Origin: Rhizobium viscosum
GTDB taxonomy: Bacteria > Pseudomonadota > Alphaproteobacteria > Rhizobiales > Rhizobiaceae
Length of the DNA stretch: 64,000 nucleotides
Direction of reading: 5' to 3'
NCBI RefSeq assembly: GCF_014873945.1
Contig: NZ_JADBEC010000003.1
Coordinates: forward strand, 248,001 to 312,000
In this document: piece by piece, positions 42,917 to 52,722 of the stretch
Numbering within the stretch: the first letter of the stretch is position 1
How the letters are laid out: the number at the start of each line of letters is the position of its first letter
The notes under the pieces: model-generated
Told to the model about the DNA's origin: nothing
Database searches by the model: none
Seen by the model: only the letters and a program-made list of their open reading frames with translations
Translations under genes and position numbers: made by a program

Positions 42917-44524
42917 TCAGATCTTGGCGTTGGCCGCGATCAGCATGAAGGCAGGGATGTCGTCGCCGAATCCGACCGGTGTCGGGCCATCGTCGTGATC
43001 ACGGTGGCGGCGACGTTCGCGATTGTCATCATTTGCCGGATAGGGCCGATTGCCGCGCGCATTGTTCTGCGACTTCTGTTCTGCTTTGCGCTCGTTCTTC
43101 ACGCTGTCGGCCTTTGCTGCTGCTTCCACGACTTCGCCACCATTATCTTCGGCGTTGATATCAGATTTATGACTCGAAGACCGGCGATCGCGGCCACGAT
43201 CCTTATCCCGCTCACGACCCTTTCCGCGGCGGGGAGACCGCTCGCTGTCGCGGCTTTCTTCAGCCGGCGGCAGGGCGGAGAGATCGCCGTTCAGCCATTC
43301 GACCTTTTCGCCGATCAGCTTTTCGATCGCGTCGGCATGTTTCTGGTCGCGGCGGGTGACAATGGTGAAAGAAGCCCCAGAACGACCGGCGCGGCCGGTA
43401 CGGCCGATACGGTGAACATAGTCTTCCGAATGGATCGGCACGTCGAAATTGAAGACGTGGCTGACATCGGGAATATCGAGGCCGCGGGCGGCGACGTCAG
43501 AGGCAACGAGCAGCTTGATGTTGCCATCCTTGAAGTTGGCAAGCATCGTCATGCGCGAGCGCTGGTCCATATCGCCATGCAGGGCGCCGACGGAAAAACC
43601 GTGACGTTCCAGCGAGCGGAAGAGATCGGCGACATCCTTCTTGCGATTGCAGAAGATGATCGCGTTCTTGAGGTCTTCCTGGGCACGAATGAGATCGCGC
43701 AGGACGGCGCGCTTCTCGTAATCCTTATCGTGAGAGGCGACGAAACGCTGCGTGATGGTCTTGGAAGCCGATGCGGGCTTGGCGACCTCAATGCGCTCCG
43801 GGTTCTGCAGGAAACGGTCCGCAAGCTTCTGGATCTCCGGCGGCATGGTGGCCGAGAAGAACAGCGTCTGGCGAGTGAAGGGGATCAGTTTGGCGATGCG
43901 TTCGATATCGGGGATGAAGCCCATGTCGAGCATGCGGTCGGCTTCGTCGATGACGAGGATTTCGACACCGCTCATCAGGAGCTTGCCGCGCTCGAAATGG
44001 TCGAGAAGGCGGCCGGGGGTGCAGATCAGCACGTCTGCGCCGCGCTCCAGCTTGCGGTCCTGATCTTCAAAGGAAACACCGCCGATAAGGAGGGCGACGT
44101 TGAGACGGTGGTTCTTGCCGTATTTTTCGAAGTTTTCGGCAACCTGGGCGGCCAGTTCGCGGGTCGGCTCCAGGATCAGCGTGCGGGGCATGCGGGCGCG
44201 GGCACGACCTTTTTCCAGAAGCGACAGCATGGGAAGAACGAAGGAAGCCGTCTTGCCGGTGCCGGTCTGGGCGATGCCGCAGATGTCGCGACGCTCAAGC
44301 GCGAAGGGAATTGCTCCGGCCTGAATGGGAGTAGGGATCGTGTAGCCCGCATCGGTAACAGCGGAGAGCACTTTGGGGCTCAAACCAAGTTCAGCAAATG
44401 TCGTCAAAGGGAAAACTGTTTCCGTTTCGTTCGGCCGGTCTCTGGCGAGTCGGCAGGATTGCATGCCGCAATGGTGGGCGACATATTCCGAAACGGCCGA
44501 CAAGTCAAGGAATAGCGTCTCCAC
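42917..44524 (-). CDS. DEAD-box RNA helicase
   Basis: A DEAD-box ATP-dependent RNA helicase. Motifs in order are the Q motif (TIPTPIQ), I (AQTGTGKT), Ia (PTRELAAQ), II (DEAD in VIDEADRML), III (SAT), IV-V (VASDVAARGLDI) and VI (HRIGRTGRAG). A charged, arginine-rich tail of about 110 residues follows, as in RhlE/DeaD-type enzymes of rhizobia. The frame opens at 44524, but the first about 40 residues do not look like the family; a TTG at 44407, just before TTFAELGLSPK, may be the true start. Confidence 0.93.
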   Translation of the reverse strand: METLFLDLSAVSEYVAHHCGMQSCRLARDRPNETETVFPLTTFAELGLSPKVLSAVTDAGYTIPTPIQAGAIPFALERRDICGIAQTGTGKTASFVLPMLSLLEKGRARARMPRTLILEPTRELAAQVAENFEKYGKNHRLNVALLIGGVSFEDQDRKLERGADVLICTPGRLLDHFERGKLLMSGVEILVIDEADRMLDMGFIPDIERIAKLIPFTRQTLFFSATMPPEIQKLADRFLQNPERIEVAKPASASKTITQRFVASHDKDYEKRAVLRDLIRAQEDLKNAIIFCNRKKDVADLFRSLERHGFSVGALHGDMDQRSRMTMLANFKDGNIKLLVASDVAARGLDIPDVSHVFNFDVPIHSEDYVHRIGRTGRAGRSGASFTIVTRRDQKHADAIEKLIGEKVEWLNGDLSALPPAEESRDSERSPRRGKGRERDKDRGRDRRSSSHKSDINAEDNGGEVVEAAAKADSVKNERKAEQKSQNNARGNRPYPANDDNRERRRHRDHDDGPTPVGFGDDIPAFMLIAANAKI

Positions 44525-44562
44525 CCCAGGTAGCGAGGTGAAGCGTTCGTTACCGCGACCGG

Positions 44563-45882
44563 CTATTTTATATAAGTGGCAAGTTTAAGGCCGGCATTCA
44601 TGAAATAGATCGGATCGACGGCGCGCCCATCCTGGCGCACCTCATAATGCAGGTGGGTGCCTGTTGAGCGACCCGTGCTGCCGGCGAGACCAATGACATC
44701 GTTGCGGTCGACCGTATCGCCGACCTTGACCAGAATTTCCGACATATGGCCGTAGCGCGTCGAAATGCCGTTGCCATGATCGACCTCGACCATGTTGCCG
44801 TAGCCGCCGGTCCAGCCGGCTGCAATCACCTTGCCGGGCGCGGTCGGGCGGATCCTTTCCCCCGGCGAGAAGCGGAAGTCGATGCCGGAATGAAGCGCAA
44901 GCCGGCCGAGGAATGGATCGCGCCGGTTGCCAAAGGGGCTGGTGACTTCCTTGCCGATGGCCGGATTGCGGAAAGGCAGGGATTCGGCGGTGCTGCGCAC
45001 CGCTTCCAGACGTGTCAGCGCGCCATCGAGCTGGATCAGCGAATTGTTGAAATCGTCGTTGCTTTCCGGTTCCACATATGGGCCGCCGACTGCGTCTTCG
45101 TCTTGCTTGGCGGCGATCGTCTCGGCCGGAACGGCGATATGGAAGCGGTCGAGCACGCCTTCGATCGTATTGGCGGCGTTGCCGGCGTCGCTCGTCAGCT
45201 GGTCGATGCGGTTTTTCTGATCCTGCTCGACGGTCTTCAGCGAGAGCGTGACCTTGGAAAAGATGCGGTCTGCGCGATCGCCGACGGTTTCCTCTGACGG
45301 AACATAGGCGAGGGTGGAATTATCAGGCACTCCTGCATCGGCCGGCTGATTATCACCTGCCAAAAGCTTACCGATCGCCTTCGCGCCGCCGTTCAGCGAA
45401 GCACGCTTGTCCTTGACGTCAGGTGCATAGGATTGTGCCCGTGCATCGGCTGCAGGAGCGTCCTTGCCCGTCAGGCCGGAGCTTTCGGCGCGGTCGAGCA
45501 GATTATCAAGCTTACCGTGGCGCGAGGTCAGAGCCATCTGCTGCTCCATCAGCTTGTCGACCTTGTCCTCGACCACCTGCTGATCGAGTAGCTGGCGGGA
45601 GGTGATACGGTCGACCTGGGCGCGCAATGCCGCGATGCGGTCTTCATAGTCATGCTGCATACGGGCCTGGCGGGCCATGGTCGCGCCGATCAGGTCATCG
45701 CGTAGCACGAGGTAGGAGGTGGCCAGCAAATAGCCGATTGAAAAGACGCCGATTAAGCAGAAGACGAGGGCGGCCATCCAAGGCTTCACCGTCATGTGAC
45801 GCACCTTGTCGCCACTGGCAAGAATGAGGACGTGTTCCTGTGCCCTCTTGCCGAATACCCGACTGTGATGTCCGTTCGTCAC
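44563..45882 (-). CDS. M23 family (LytM-type) metallopeptidase, membrane anchored
   Basis: A 439-residue envelope protein. One membrane segment (about residues 34-58), a coiled-coil region (about 65-130), a disordered middle, and a C-terminal M23 peptidase domain. The zinc residues are present: H331 and D335 in HSGIDF, and H410/H412 in HLHYE. So it is probably an active peptidoglycan endopeptidase involved in wall growth or division. It is monocistronic, with an AT-rich upstream region. Confidence 0.93.
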   Translation of the reverse strand: MTNGHHSRVFGKRAQEHVLILASGDKVRHMTVKPWMAALVFCLIGVFSIGYLLATSYLVLRDDLIGATMARQARMQHDYEDRIAALRAQVDRITSRQLLDQQVVEDKVDKLMEQQMALTSRHGKLDNLLDRAESSGLTGKDAPAADARAQSYAPDVKDKRASLNGGAKAIGKLLAGDNQPADAGVPDNSTLAYVPSEETVGDRADRIFSKVTLSLKTVEQDQKNRIDQLTSDAGNAANTIEGVLDRFHIAVPAETIAAKQDEDAVGGPYVEPESNDDFNNSLIQLDGALTRLEAVRSTAESLPFRNPAIGKEVTSPFGNRRDPFLGRLALHSGIDFRFSPGERIRPTAPGKVIAAGWTGGYGNMVEVDHGNGISTRYGHMSEILVKVGDTVDRNDVIGLAGSTGRSTGTHLHYEVRQDGRAVDPIYFMNAGLKLATYIK

Positions 45883-45987
45883 CGAGGGTCCCCCGAAGAT
45901 TCGCTTTTAGCGCCTGCCCCATTGGGAGATGATTACATACTTTTATGGTTAACAGTCAGTTTACACCGGCAAGCGAGAGCTTACCAA

Positions 45988-46806
45988 TCAGCTCTGGCTG
46001 GTGGACGTCAGCGCGCGGTAAAAGGAGGGGGTCAGGCCGGCTTCGGCGCGCGCTACATCGTTGAACGGCGCCTTTAGCGGACCGCGAAAATTGGCCCGCA
46101 CCAATTCCTGAAACGCCCTTGCGGGATCACGCTTTTCGCGGGCGCAGAGGAAGCGGAACCATTTGGCGCCGACGGCGACATGGCCCTTCTCGTCATTGTA
46201 GATGACGTCAAGCACCGCCGCACTTTCGAGGTCACCGGTTTCGCGCATCTTGGCCTGCAGGGCAGGCGTAACATCGAGGCCGCGCGCTTCGAGAATGAGC
46301 GGCACGACGGCCAGGCGCGCCGTCAGGTCGTTGCGGGTCGAATGCGCCGCCTGCCAGAGGCCGTCATGGGCGGGCAGATCGCCATAGTCGGCGCCGAGAT
46401 CGTTGAGGCGCTTGCGCACCATGCGGAAGTGCTTCGCCTCCTCGAAGGCCACCTGCATCCAGCCGTCGAAGAAGGAATTCGGTACATGCGCCGACGCGAA
46501 TCGCGCCACGATGTCGAGCGCCAGATCGACGGCGTTGAGCTCGATATGGGCAATCGCGTGCAAGAGGGCGACGCGGCCGGGCACGGTATGCAGCGAGCGC
46601 TTCTCAACCTGGGTCGGCGGCACCAGCAGAGGCTTTTCCGGCCGGCCGGGACGCTCGGGCAGCGGCGCGTCCAAGGGCGAACGCAGCGAGATACGACGTG
46701 CGAACCACCTGGTAGCGCTTTCCTGCGCGAGCTCCGTCTTGCGGTCGAGATCTGCCGAACGGATCGCATCGATCGCGCCACCGCGCAGCGAAGTGATCGC
46801 CGTCAC
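45988..46806 (-). CDS. DUF455 ferritin-like protein
   Basis: A 272-residue helical protein of DUF455. HIELNAVDLALDI, FEEAKHFRMV and YNDEKGHVAVG carry the Glu and His ligands of a ferritin-like di-metal site. The role is unknown. The GTG at 46806 overlaps the bcp stop by 4 bases (GTGA), so it is translationally coupled to bcp; the longer frame runs through bcp and is rejected. Confidence 0.85.
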   Translation of the reverse strand: MTAITSLRGGAIDAIRSADLDRKTELAQESATRWFARRISLRSPLDAPLPERPGRPEKPLLVPPTQVEKRSLHTVPGRVALLHAIAHIELNAVDLALDIVARFASAHVPNSFFDGWMQVAFEEAKHFRMVRKRLNDLGADYGDLPAHDGLWQAAHSTRNDLTARLAVVPLILEARGLDVTPALQAKMRETGDLESAAVLDVIYNDEKGHVAVGAKWFRFLCAREKRDPARAFQELVRANFRGPLKAPFNDVARAEAGLTPSFYRALTSTSQS

Positions 46807-47276
46807 GCGGCAAGATTCCGGACGGCTTCGAGCACCGTTGCCGCATGGCCCGGCACCCTGACCTTCTGCCATATGGTGGCGATGGTGCCGTCCCTGCGGA
46901 TCAGGAAGGTCGTGCGCTCGACGCCCATGAAGGTGCGGCCATACATCTTTTTCTCCTTCCACACGCCATAGGCCTGCAGCACCGTTTTCTCTTCGTCCGA
47001 GGCAAGCGCCACCGTCAGCTTGTGCTTCTTGATGAAGCGGTCGTGGCAGGTGGCCGAGTCAGGCGACATGCCGACAATGGCGGCGCCGACGGCTGCAAAC
47101 TCATCGGCAAGCGCGGTAAAATCCAGAGATTCGGTCGTGCAGCCCGTCGTGTCGTCCTTGGGGTAGAAGAACAGGACCACCGGCTTGCCGTGATAATCAG
47201 AGAGAGAAATGCGCCCGCCGCCGTCGCGCGGGAGGCTGAAATCAGGAGCACGGGAGCCAATACCGGGTGCGGACAT
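46803..47276 (-). CDS. bcp: Thioredoxin-dependent peroxiredoxin (Bcp)
   Basis: A 157-residue peroxiredoxin of the BCP/PrxQ class that reduces hydroperoxides. The peroxidatic cysteine is C46 in DDTTGCTTES. A second cysteine, C77 (ATCHDRF), is the possible resolving residue. The usual resolving position five residues after C46 is not a cysteine. The ATG at 47276 is preferred. It is divergent from the large AsmA-like gene across a 118-base region containing a perfect inverted repeat. Confidence 0.93.
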   Translation of the reverse strand: MSAPGIGSRAPDFSLPRDGGGRISLSDYHGKPVVLFFYPKDDTTGCTTESLDFTALADEFAAVGAAIVGMSPDSATCHDRFIKKHKLTVALASDEEKTVLQAYGVWKEKKMYGRTFMGVERTTFLIRRDGTIATIWQKVRVPGHAATVLEAVRNLAA

Positions 47277-47310
47277 CTCAAAACTTTCTTTTGCCGGGTT
47301 TAGGAGAGAT

Positions 47311-47334
47311 ACTATATCAGGCAGGTTATATAGT
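47311..47334. promoter_or_regulatory. Inverted repeat between bcp and the AsmA-like gene
   Basis: ACTATAT (47311-47317) and ATATAGT (47328-47334) are perfect inverted arms around 10 bases. The site lies 35 bases upstream of bcp and 60 bases upstream of the divergent gene, so it could be an operator or a symmetric pair of -10 elements. Confidence 0.55.
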
Positions 47335-47394
47335 GGATGAAACGGCGTCCCGCCCAGAGCCATTCAAATCAGATTCAGGAGTTTCCCAAGGCGC

Positions 47395-50300
47395 ATGTCA
47401 GCCATCCGCGGCGAAAAGGTCACGTTCAGCAAGAAGGACATCGTCGCCTTGCACAGCCTGCCTTCAGCGCAGGTGGAGGACCCTCTTATCGTGCATTGCC
47501 CGCCGCCACGCTCCCGCATGCGCGGCACGGCGAAGGCCACGGGCGGATTCTGCGCGGTCATCCTGTTCATCCTGGCGGCGATCGTCTTTACCATCGAAAG
47601 CGGGATCATCGACGCACCGCTGTCGCAGCAGGCGCAGTCGGCGCTGAACAGCGCGCTCGGGCCGCGCTATCGCGCCGAGGTCGGTTCCACCGTCATTCGC
47701 TTCACCTCCGGTCTTCGGCTGGCACTCGAGGCGAGGGACGTCAACATGATCGACCAGCAGAGCGGCCAACATCTTTCCACCACATCCTCCATGCGGATGG
47801 CGCTCGATCCGCTGCAACTCTTCCGCGGTCGCATCGCCATATCATCGGTCGAAGCCGACGATATCGCCCTCGACACCTCGCTGCTTCCATCCACCGCCCC
47901 CATCAAGCTTGATGATCTGCGCGTCGATGCCATTCCGGCGGCAATGGAGACGATCTTTTCCCACCTCGACCTGTTCGAAAACTTCGTCGAACGTGGCGCT
48001 ACGGACTCGGTCCGCATATCCGGTATCGATATCAAGCTTGCGGATACGGCAAACGGGCCGCTTTCGCTCGTCGTCGACAATCTCGCCTTCGAACATGCCG
48101 GGCCGAACTCGCTGCAGCTCAGCGGCCAGATTTCCATCAACGGCGAGGCGGCCGATCTCAATGTGATCACTGAGCAGGCGGGCGGGCACGCAACCCGGCT
48201 CGTCGCCACACTGTCGCATGCTGACCTGACGCCCTTTGCGCTGAAGCGCAACGAGCAGGGCGAGATCCGCCAGGGCCTCAACACCTTCGGCGACCTCACC
48301 ATTTCCGCAGTGAGAGCTACCGACGGCGTCAAGCCATCGCTCAATGCGGCTCTCAAACTCGATCCGGGCTTTATTTACGTCGACGGCGATTCTCAGGAAC
48401 TGACGGACGGGCAACTCAATCTGGCCTACGATTTCGACAAGCAGTCGTTGGAGATCGCCAAATCGCAGCTGCATCTCGGCGCGACCGTGCTGCCGTTCAA
48501 CGGCGCGCTGATCGACCTCGACAAGCTTGATCCGAATGCAGGCAAGGGGTTCGGTATCGACGCGCTGATCAGCGGCGGCACGGCCGCACCCAATTCCGGC
48601 GAGCAGCCGCTGTCCTTCGACCTGCAGGCGACCGGACGCTATCTCGTCGCCGGCCGTGAATTCCAGTTCACGAACATGGTGGCTTCCTCTCCGCTCGGCT
48701 CCCTCTATGGGGCGCTGCACATCCGGCTGAACGACAAATCACCGGAGATCAGTTTTGCCGGCCAGTCGCAGCAAATGCAGACGACGGCGGTCAAGCAGCT
48801 CTGGCCTTTCTGGATGGCGTCCAAAGCGCGGGTCTGGGTGCTGGCAAACCTCTTCGGCGGCGTGGTGACCGATGCGTCTATTTCGGTCTTCATTCCGCCG
48901 GGCCGGCTGGACGAGGCAGCGGGAGGACGCGGCCTGCGGCTCGACGAAAACCAACTCCGCATCGCCTTCGACATCGCCGGTACGCGCCTGAATGTCGCCG
49001 GCGAGATCCCACCGGTGCGCGATACGGCAGCCCATTTCGACCTGACGGGCGGGAGAGCGACGATCTCACTCAAGAGCGGCATCTCCTATTTCCCATCTGG
49101 GCGTTCAGTGACGGTGCAGCCGGGCACCTTCGTGATGCCGTCAGTCTACGACAAGCCGCTGATGGCGGATGCCGACATTTCCGTTTCAGGCGAAGCGGAT
49201 GCGGTGGGCGAGCTTCTGACCTACAAGCCGATCAAGGTGTTGCAGCGCGCAGGCTTTGTGCCTGATGACCTCAAGGGCATCATCGACGCGCATGTGCAGG
49301 CGCATTTCGGACTTCTGTCCTCGCAGAACCCGCCGCCGCCCGAATGGGAGGCGCAGATGAAACTCACCGATGTCGCGCTTGCAAAGCCGTTCTCGGGACG
49401 AGTCATCACCAATCTCGACGGCATGCTCGATGCCGATCCGCAGCAAGTGAAAGTCAAGGGCAAGGCCGACATCGATGGCGTCTCCGCCGATATCGATATG
49501 CTGGAACCCGTCGACAAATCTTCCGGCATCGAGCCGCAGCGCGTGATTACGGCAACGCTCAACGGCGACCAGCGCGACAGGCTGCTGCCTGGCCTATCCG
49601 GAATCCTCGGCGGCAGCGTCAAGATGGTGCTGACGCGCGTCGACGAAGACCGGCAGGACGTGCAGCTCGATCTCAGCAAGGCGTCGCTCGATCTGCCCTG
49701 GATCGGTTGGTCGAAGGGCAGCGGCATCCCGGCCAATGCCGAATTCGAGGTTTCCGGCCCGCCTGACAATACGCAGGTCAAGAATTTCCGTCTGAAGGGT
49801 GATGGCTTCGGGGCGACCGGGGCACTCATGATCGGCAAGAACGGCTTGATATCGGCGGATTTCGATAGCGTGAAACTGTCTTCCGTCGATGATTTCGGAT
49901 TGTCGCTGAAGCGCAGCAAGGGCGGCTTCGATATTTCCGTATCCGGCGCCAGCGCCGATGCGCGACCGATCATCGCCCGGCTGAAATCGGATTCGGGCGG
50001 CGATAGTGACGGCAGCGACAACAGCAGCGTGAGCGTCAAGGCGAAGCTGCAGAAGATCGTCGGCTTCAACGACGAGCAGATCGGCAATTTCCAGGCGCAG
50101 ATCGCCATGAGCGGCAGCCGGCTGCAATCGCTGAATTTCTCCGGCATTACCGATAGCGGCGAGGCGGTCGTCAGCCAGATGCAGGGCGGCGGCGTCATCA
50201 ACGTCACCAGCGGCGATGCCGGCTCCGTCTCACGCTTTGCCGATCTCTACCAGCATATGCAGGGCGGGCTTCTCAATCTGGCTATCCGTCTCAATGCGGG

Positions 50301-50787
50301 TGGCGGCTGGGATGGCTCGCTCGACGTGCGTCGCTTCTCGATCGTCAACGAGCAGCGCCTGCGCTCGATCGTTTCCACACCTGTCGGTTCTGACCAGCGC
50401 ACGCTCAACGAAGCCGTCAAACGCGACATCGATACCTCCTCACAGCACTTCCAGCGTGGCTTTGCCCGTGTCGTTTCGCGCGGCGGCGCAATTTCCATCG
50501 AAAACGGCGTGCTGCGCGGCGACCAGATCGGCGCCACCTTCCAGGGTGTCGTGCGCAATGCGAAGGGCAACATGGACATGACCGGCACCTTCATGCCGGC
50601 CTATGGCCTCAACCGGCTGTTTGCCGAGCTGCCCCTGATCGGCGTCATCCTCGGCAATGGTTCGGACCGAGGCCTGATCGGCATCACCTTCAAGCTGACA
50701 GGCAAGTTCGACCAGCCGAATCTGCAGATCAACCCGCTCTCGGTGATCGCGCCCGGCGTGTTCCGCCAGATCTTCGAATTCCAGTAA
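47395..50787 (+). CDS. Large AsmA/YhdP-like envelope protein (DUF3971 type)
   Basis: An 1130-residue protein. After a cytoplasmic start, one membrane segment (about residues 50-68, FCAVILFILAAIVFTIESG) anchors a very long beta-rich periplasmic region. The C-terminus (FMPAYGLNRLFAELPLIGVILG, SDRGLIGITFKLTGKFDQPNLQINPLSVIAPGVFRQIFEFQ) is characteristic of YhdP/AsmA-like proteins. Such proteins are thought to form lipid-transfer bridges between membranes. It is followed within 16 bases by a GNAT gene and is divergent from bcp. Confidence 0.88.
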   Translation: MSAIRGEKVTFSKKDIVALHSLPSAQVEDPLIVHCPPPRSRMRGTAKATGGFCAVILFILAAIVFTIESGIIDAPLSQQAQSALNSALGPRYRAEVGSTVIRFTSGLRLALEARDVNMIDQQSGQHLSTTSSMRMALDPLQLFRGRIAISSVEADDIALDTSLLPSTAPIKLDDLRVDAIPAAMETIFSHLDLFENFVERGATDSVRISGIDIKLADTANGPLSLVVDNLAFEHAGPNSLQLSGQISINGEAADLNVITEQAGGHATRLVATLSHADLTPFALKRNEQGEIRQGLNTFGDLTISAVRATDGVKPSLNAALKLDPGFIYVDGDSQELTDGQLNLAYDFDKQSLEIAKSQLHLGATVLPFNGALIDLDKLDPNAGKGFGIDALISGGTAAPNSGEQPLSFDLQATGRYLVAGREFQFTNMVASSPLGSLYGALHIRLNDKSPEISFAGQSQQMQTTAVKQLWPFWMASKARVWVLANLFGGVVTDASISVFIPPGRLDEAAGGRGLRLDENQLRIAFDIAGTRLNVAGEIPPVRDTAAHFDLTGGRATISLKSGISYFPSGRSVTVQPGTFVMPSVYDKPLMADADISVSGEADAVGELLTYKPIKVLQRAGFVPDDLKGIIDAHVQAHFGLLSSQNPPPPEWEAQMKLTDVALAKPFSGRVITNLDGMLDADPQQVKVKGKADIDGVSADIDMLEPVDKSSGIEPQRVITATLNGDQRDRLLPGLSGILGGSVKMVLTRVDEDRQDVQLDLSKASLDLPWIGWSKGSGIPANAEFEVSGPPDNTQVKNFRLKGDGFGATGALMIGKNGLISADFDSVKLSSVDDFGLSLKRSKGGFDISVSGASADARPIIARLKSDSGGDSDGSDNSSVSVKAKLQKIVGFNDEQIGNFQAQIAMSGSRLQSLNFSGITDSGEAVVSQMQGGGVINVTSGDAGSVSRFADLYQHMQGGLLNLAIRLNAGGGWDGSLDVRRFSIVNEQRLRSIVSTPVGSDQRTLNEAVKRDIDTSSQHFQRGFARVVSRGGAISIENGVLRGDQIGATFQGVVRNAKGNMDMTGTFMPAYGLNRLFAELPLIGVILGNGSDRGLIGITFKLTGKFDQPNLQINPLSVIAPGVFRQIFEFQ

Positions 50788-50803
50788 GTCGTTGGGGGTT
50801 TCG

Positions 50804-51286
50804 GTGCAGAACTCCATCCTGATCCGGCCTTATACGCCCGAGGATAGCGACGCGACGATCGAGATCTTCCTCCGCGCCATCCGCGAAGTCTCGTCACGCG
50901 ATTATTCGCCTGCACAGATCAATGCCTGGGCGCAGGTGGAAGATCCCGCCAAGTGGGCCGAGCGCCGGATAAGCCGCCCGGCCTGGATCGCAGACATTGA
51001 CGACAAGCCGGTCGGCTTCTCCGATCTCGTCGCCGATGGTTGCCTGGACATGATGTTCGTGCATCCGGAATTTCAGGGGCTCGGTGTTGCAAGCCGGCTG
51101 CTGGCGCGTGTCGAGCAGGAGGCGCTGGTATCAGGCATGGAGCGGATCTACACGCATGCGAGCCTGACGGCGCGACCATTTTTCGAGCACAAGGGGTTCG
51201 TCGTGGTCACTCAACAGATCGTCGAAAAGCGCGGGCAGAAGCTCGACAATTTCGTGATGGAGAAGTTCTACCCGCCTTCATCCTGA
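50804..51286 (+). CDS. GNAT family N-acetyltransferase
   Basis: A 160-residue acetyltransferase. Motif A is DMMFVHPEFQGLGVASRLLARVEQEA (about residues 83-108), binding acetyl-CoA. The substrate is unknown. GTG at 50804 follows GGGGGT by 5 bases; an earlier TTG lacks a site. It probably shares the transcript of the AsmA-like gene and ends before a shared terminator. Confidence 0.88.
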   Translation: MQNSILIRPYTPEDSDATIEIFLRAIREVSSRDYSPAQINAWAQVEDPAKWAERRISRPAWIADIDDKPVGFSDLVADGCLDMMFVHPEFQGLGVASRLLARVEQEALVSGMERIYTHASLTARPFFEHKGFVVVTQQIVEKRGQKLDNFVMEKFYPPSS

Positions 51287-51297
51287 ACAGGCAAAGA

Positions 51298-51325
51298 AAA
51301 AGCCGGCGGGAAGGCCGGCTTTTCT
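51298..51325. terminator. Bidirectional terminator between GNAT gene and tyrS
   Basis: AAAAGCCGGC (51298-51307) and GCCGGCTTTT (51314-51323) form a 10-bp stem with A/T tracts on both sides, serving both convergent genes. Confidence 0.9.
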
Positions 51326-51345
51326 CCTGGTATCGCTGGCGCGGT

Positions 51346-52602
51346 TTACGCTGCGCGGCGGATCAGGATGTGCTTCTTCTTGCCGAGCGACAGCTTGATG
51401 ACGCCATCGGCGGTGATTTCGCCGCTGCCGATCATCTTGCGTTCGTCGCTGACGGCCTGGTCGTTGATGCGCACCGCGCCGCCCTGAACATGACGGCGGG
51501 CTTCTCCGTTCGAGGCGGCAAGACCGGCGCGGACAATCAGCGACAGGAGGCCAATGCCGGCGTCGAGCTCGGAGGCGGGAACCTCGACCGACGGCAGGTT
51601 GTCGGAAAGGCCGCCTTCTTCAAACGTCTTGCGGGCCGTCTCGGCTGCCTGCTCCGCGGCTTCGCGGCCATGCAGGATCGCGGTGACCTCGGTCGCCAGG
51701 ATCTTCTTGACCTCGTTGATCTCGGAGCCGGCAAGTGCCGAAAGGCGGGCGATCTCATCCATCGGCAGCGTCGTGTAGAGCTTGAGGAAACGCGAAACGT
51801 CCGCATCCTCGGTGTTGCGCCAATACTGCCAGAAATCATAGGCCGAGAGCATGTCGGCATTCAGCCAGACGGCCCCGGTCGCAGACTTGCCCATCTTGGC
51901 GCCGGAAGAGGTGGTCAGCAGCGGCGAGGTCAGCGCATAGAGCTGCTTGGTCCCCATGCGGTGACCAAGGTCGATGCCGTTGACGATGTTGCCCCACTGG
52001 TCCGAACCGCCCATCTGCAGGCGGCAGTCGTAGCGCTTGGCAAGCTCGACGAAGTCGTAGGCCTGGAGGATCATGTAGTTGAATTCCAGGAAGGAGAGCG
52101 ACTGTTCGCGGTCGAGGCGCGTCTTCACGCTATCGAAGGACAGCATGCGGTTGACCGAGAAATGCTTGCCGACATCGCGCAGGAACTCGAGATAGTTCAG
52201 CGAGCGCAGCCATTCGGCATTGTTGATCATCAGCGCGTCCTTCGGACCTTCGCCGTAATTCAGGTAGTTCGAGAAGACGCGCTTGATGGAGGCGATGTTG
52301 CCTTCGATCGTATCGACCGTCATCAGCTGGCGGGCCTCTTCCTTAAACGAGGGGTCGCCGACCATGCCGGTGCCGCCGCCCATCAGCGAGATGGCGCGAT
52401 GGCCGGTCTTCTGCATCCAGTGCAGCATCATGATCTGGATGAGCGATCCGGCATGCAGGCTGGGTGCGGTCGGATCGAAGCCGATATAGGCCGTCACGGT
52501 TTCCTTGGCGAAAAGATCGTCGAGGCCGCTTTCATCGGAAATCTGATGAATGAAGCCGCGCTCTTGCAGCGTGCGGAGGAAATCGGACTTGAACTCAGGC
52601 AT
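51346..52602 (-). CDS. tyrS: Tyrosine--tRNA ligase
   Basis: A 418-residue class I synthetase. The HIGH-like motif is PSLHAGS (about residue 50), the tyrosine-site LQMGGSDQWGN is near residue 195, KMSKS-like KMGKSATG is near residue 235, and a C-terminal S4 RNA-binding domain begins near 350. The ATG at 52602 gives the usual N-terminus (MPEFKSDFLRTLQERGFIHQ). The reading frame is open far upstream through anmK, but that is a shadow. Confidence 0.97.
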   Translation of the reverse strand: MPEFKSDFLRTLQERGFIHQISDESGLDDLFAKETVTAYIGFDPTAPSLHAGSLIQIMMLHWMQKTGHRAISLMGGGTGMVGDPSFKEEARQLMTVDTIEGNIASIKRVFSNYLNYGEGPKDALMINNAEWLRSLNYLEFLRDVGKHFSVNRMLSFDSVKTRLDREQSLSFLEFNYMILQAYDFVELAKRYDCRLQMGGSDQWGNIVNGIDLGHRMGTKQLYALTSPLLTTSSGAKMGKSATGAVWLNADMLSAYDFWQYWRNTEDADVSRFLKLYTTLPMDEIARLSALAGSEINEVKKILATEVTAILHGREAAEQAAETARKTFEEGGLSDNLPSVEVPASELDAGIGLLSLIVRAGLAASNGEARRHVQGGAVRINDQAVSDERKMIGSGEITADGVIKLSLGKKKHILIRRAA

Positions 52603-52722
52603 GGGCTTCGTCTCTTGAACGTCGAACGGGAATGGGATTGACGCTTGTTGAAGTGTCGCGGCGCGTTTAGCACTGTTTTTCCGAAAGTGCATCCGGGAAT
52701 CGCATGAAAGGCTCGCGGCGCA

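Noticed and set aside
42908..44515. A 535-residue plus-strand open frame opposite the DEAD-box helicase
   Set aside because: The minus strand carries every helicase motif; the plus-strand frame is an artefact of GC bias.
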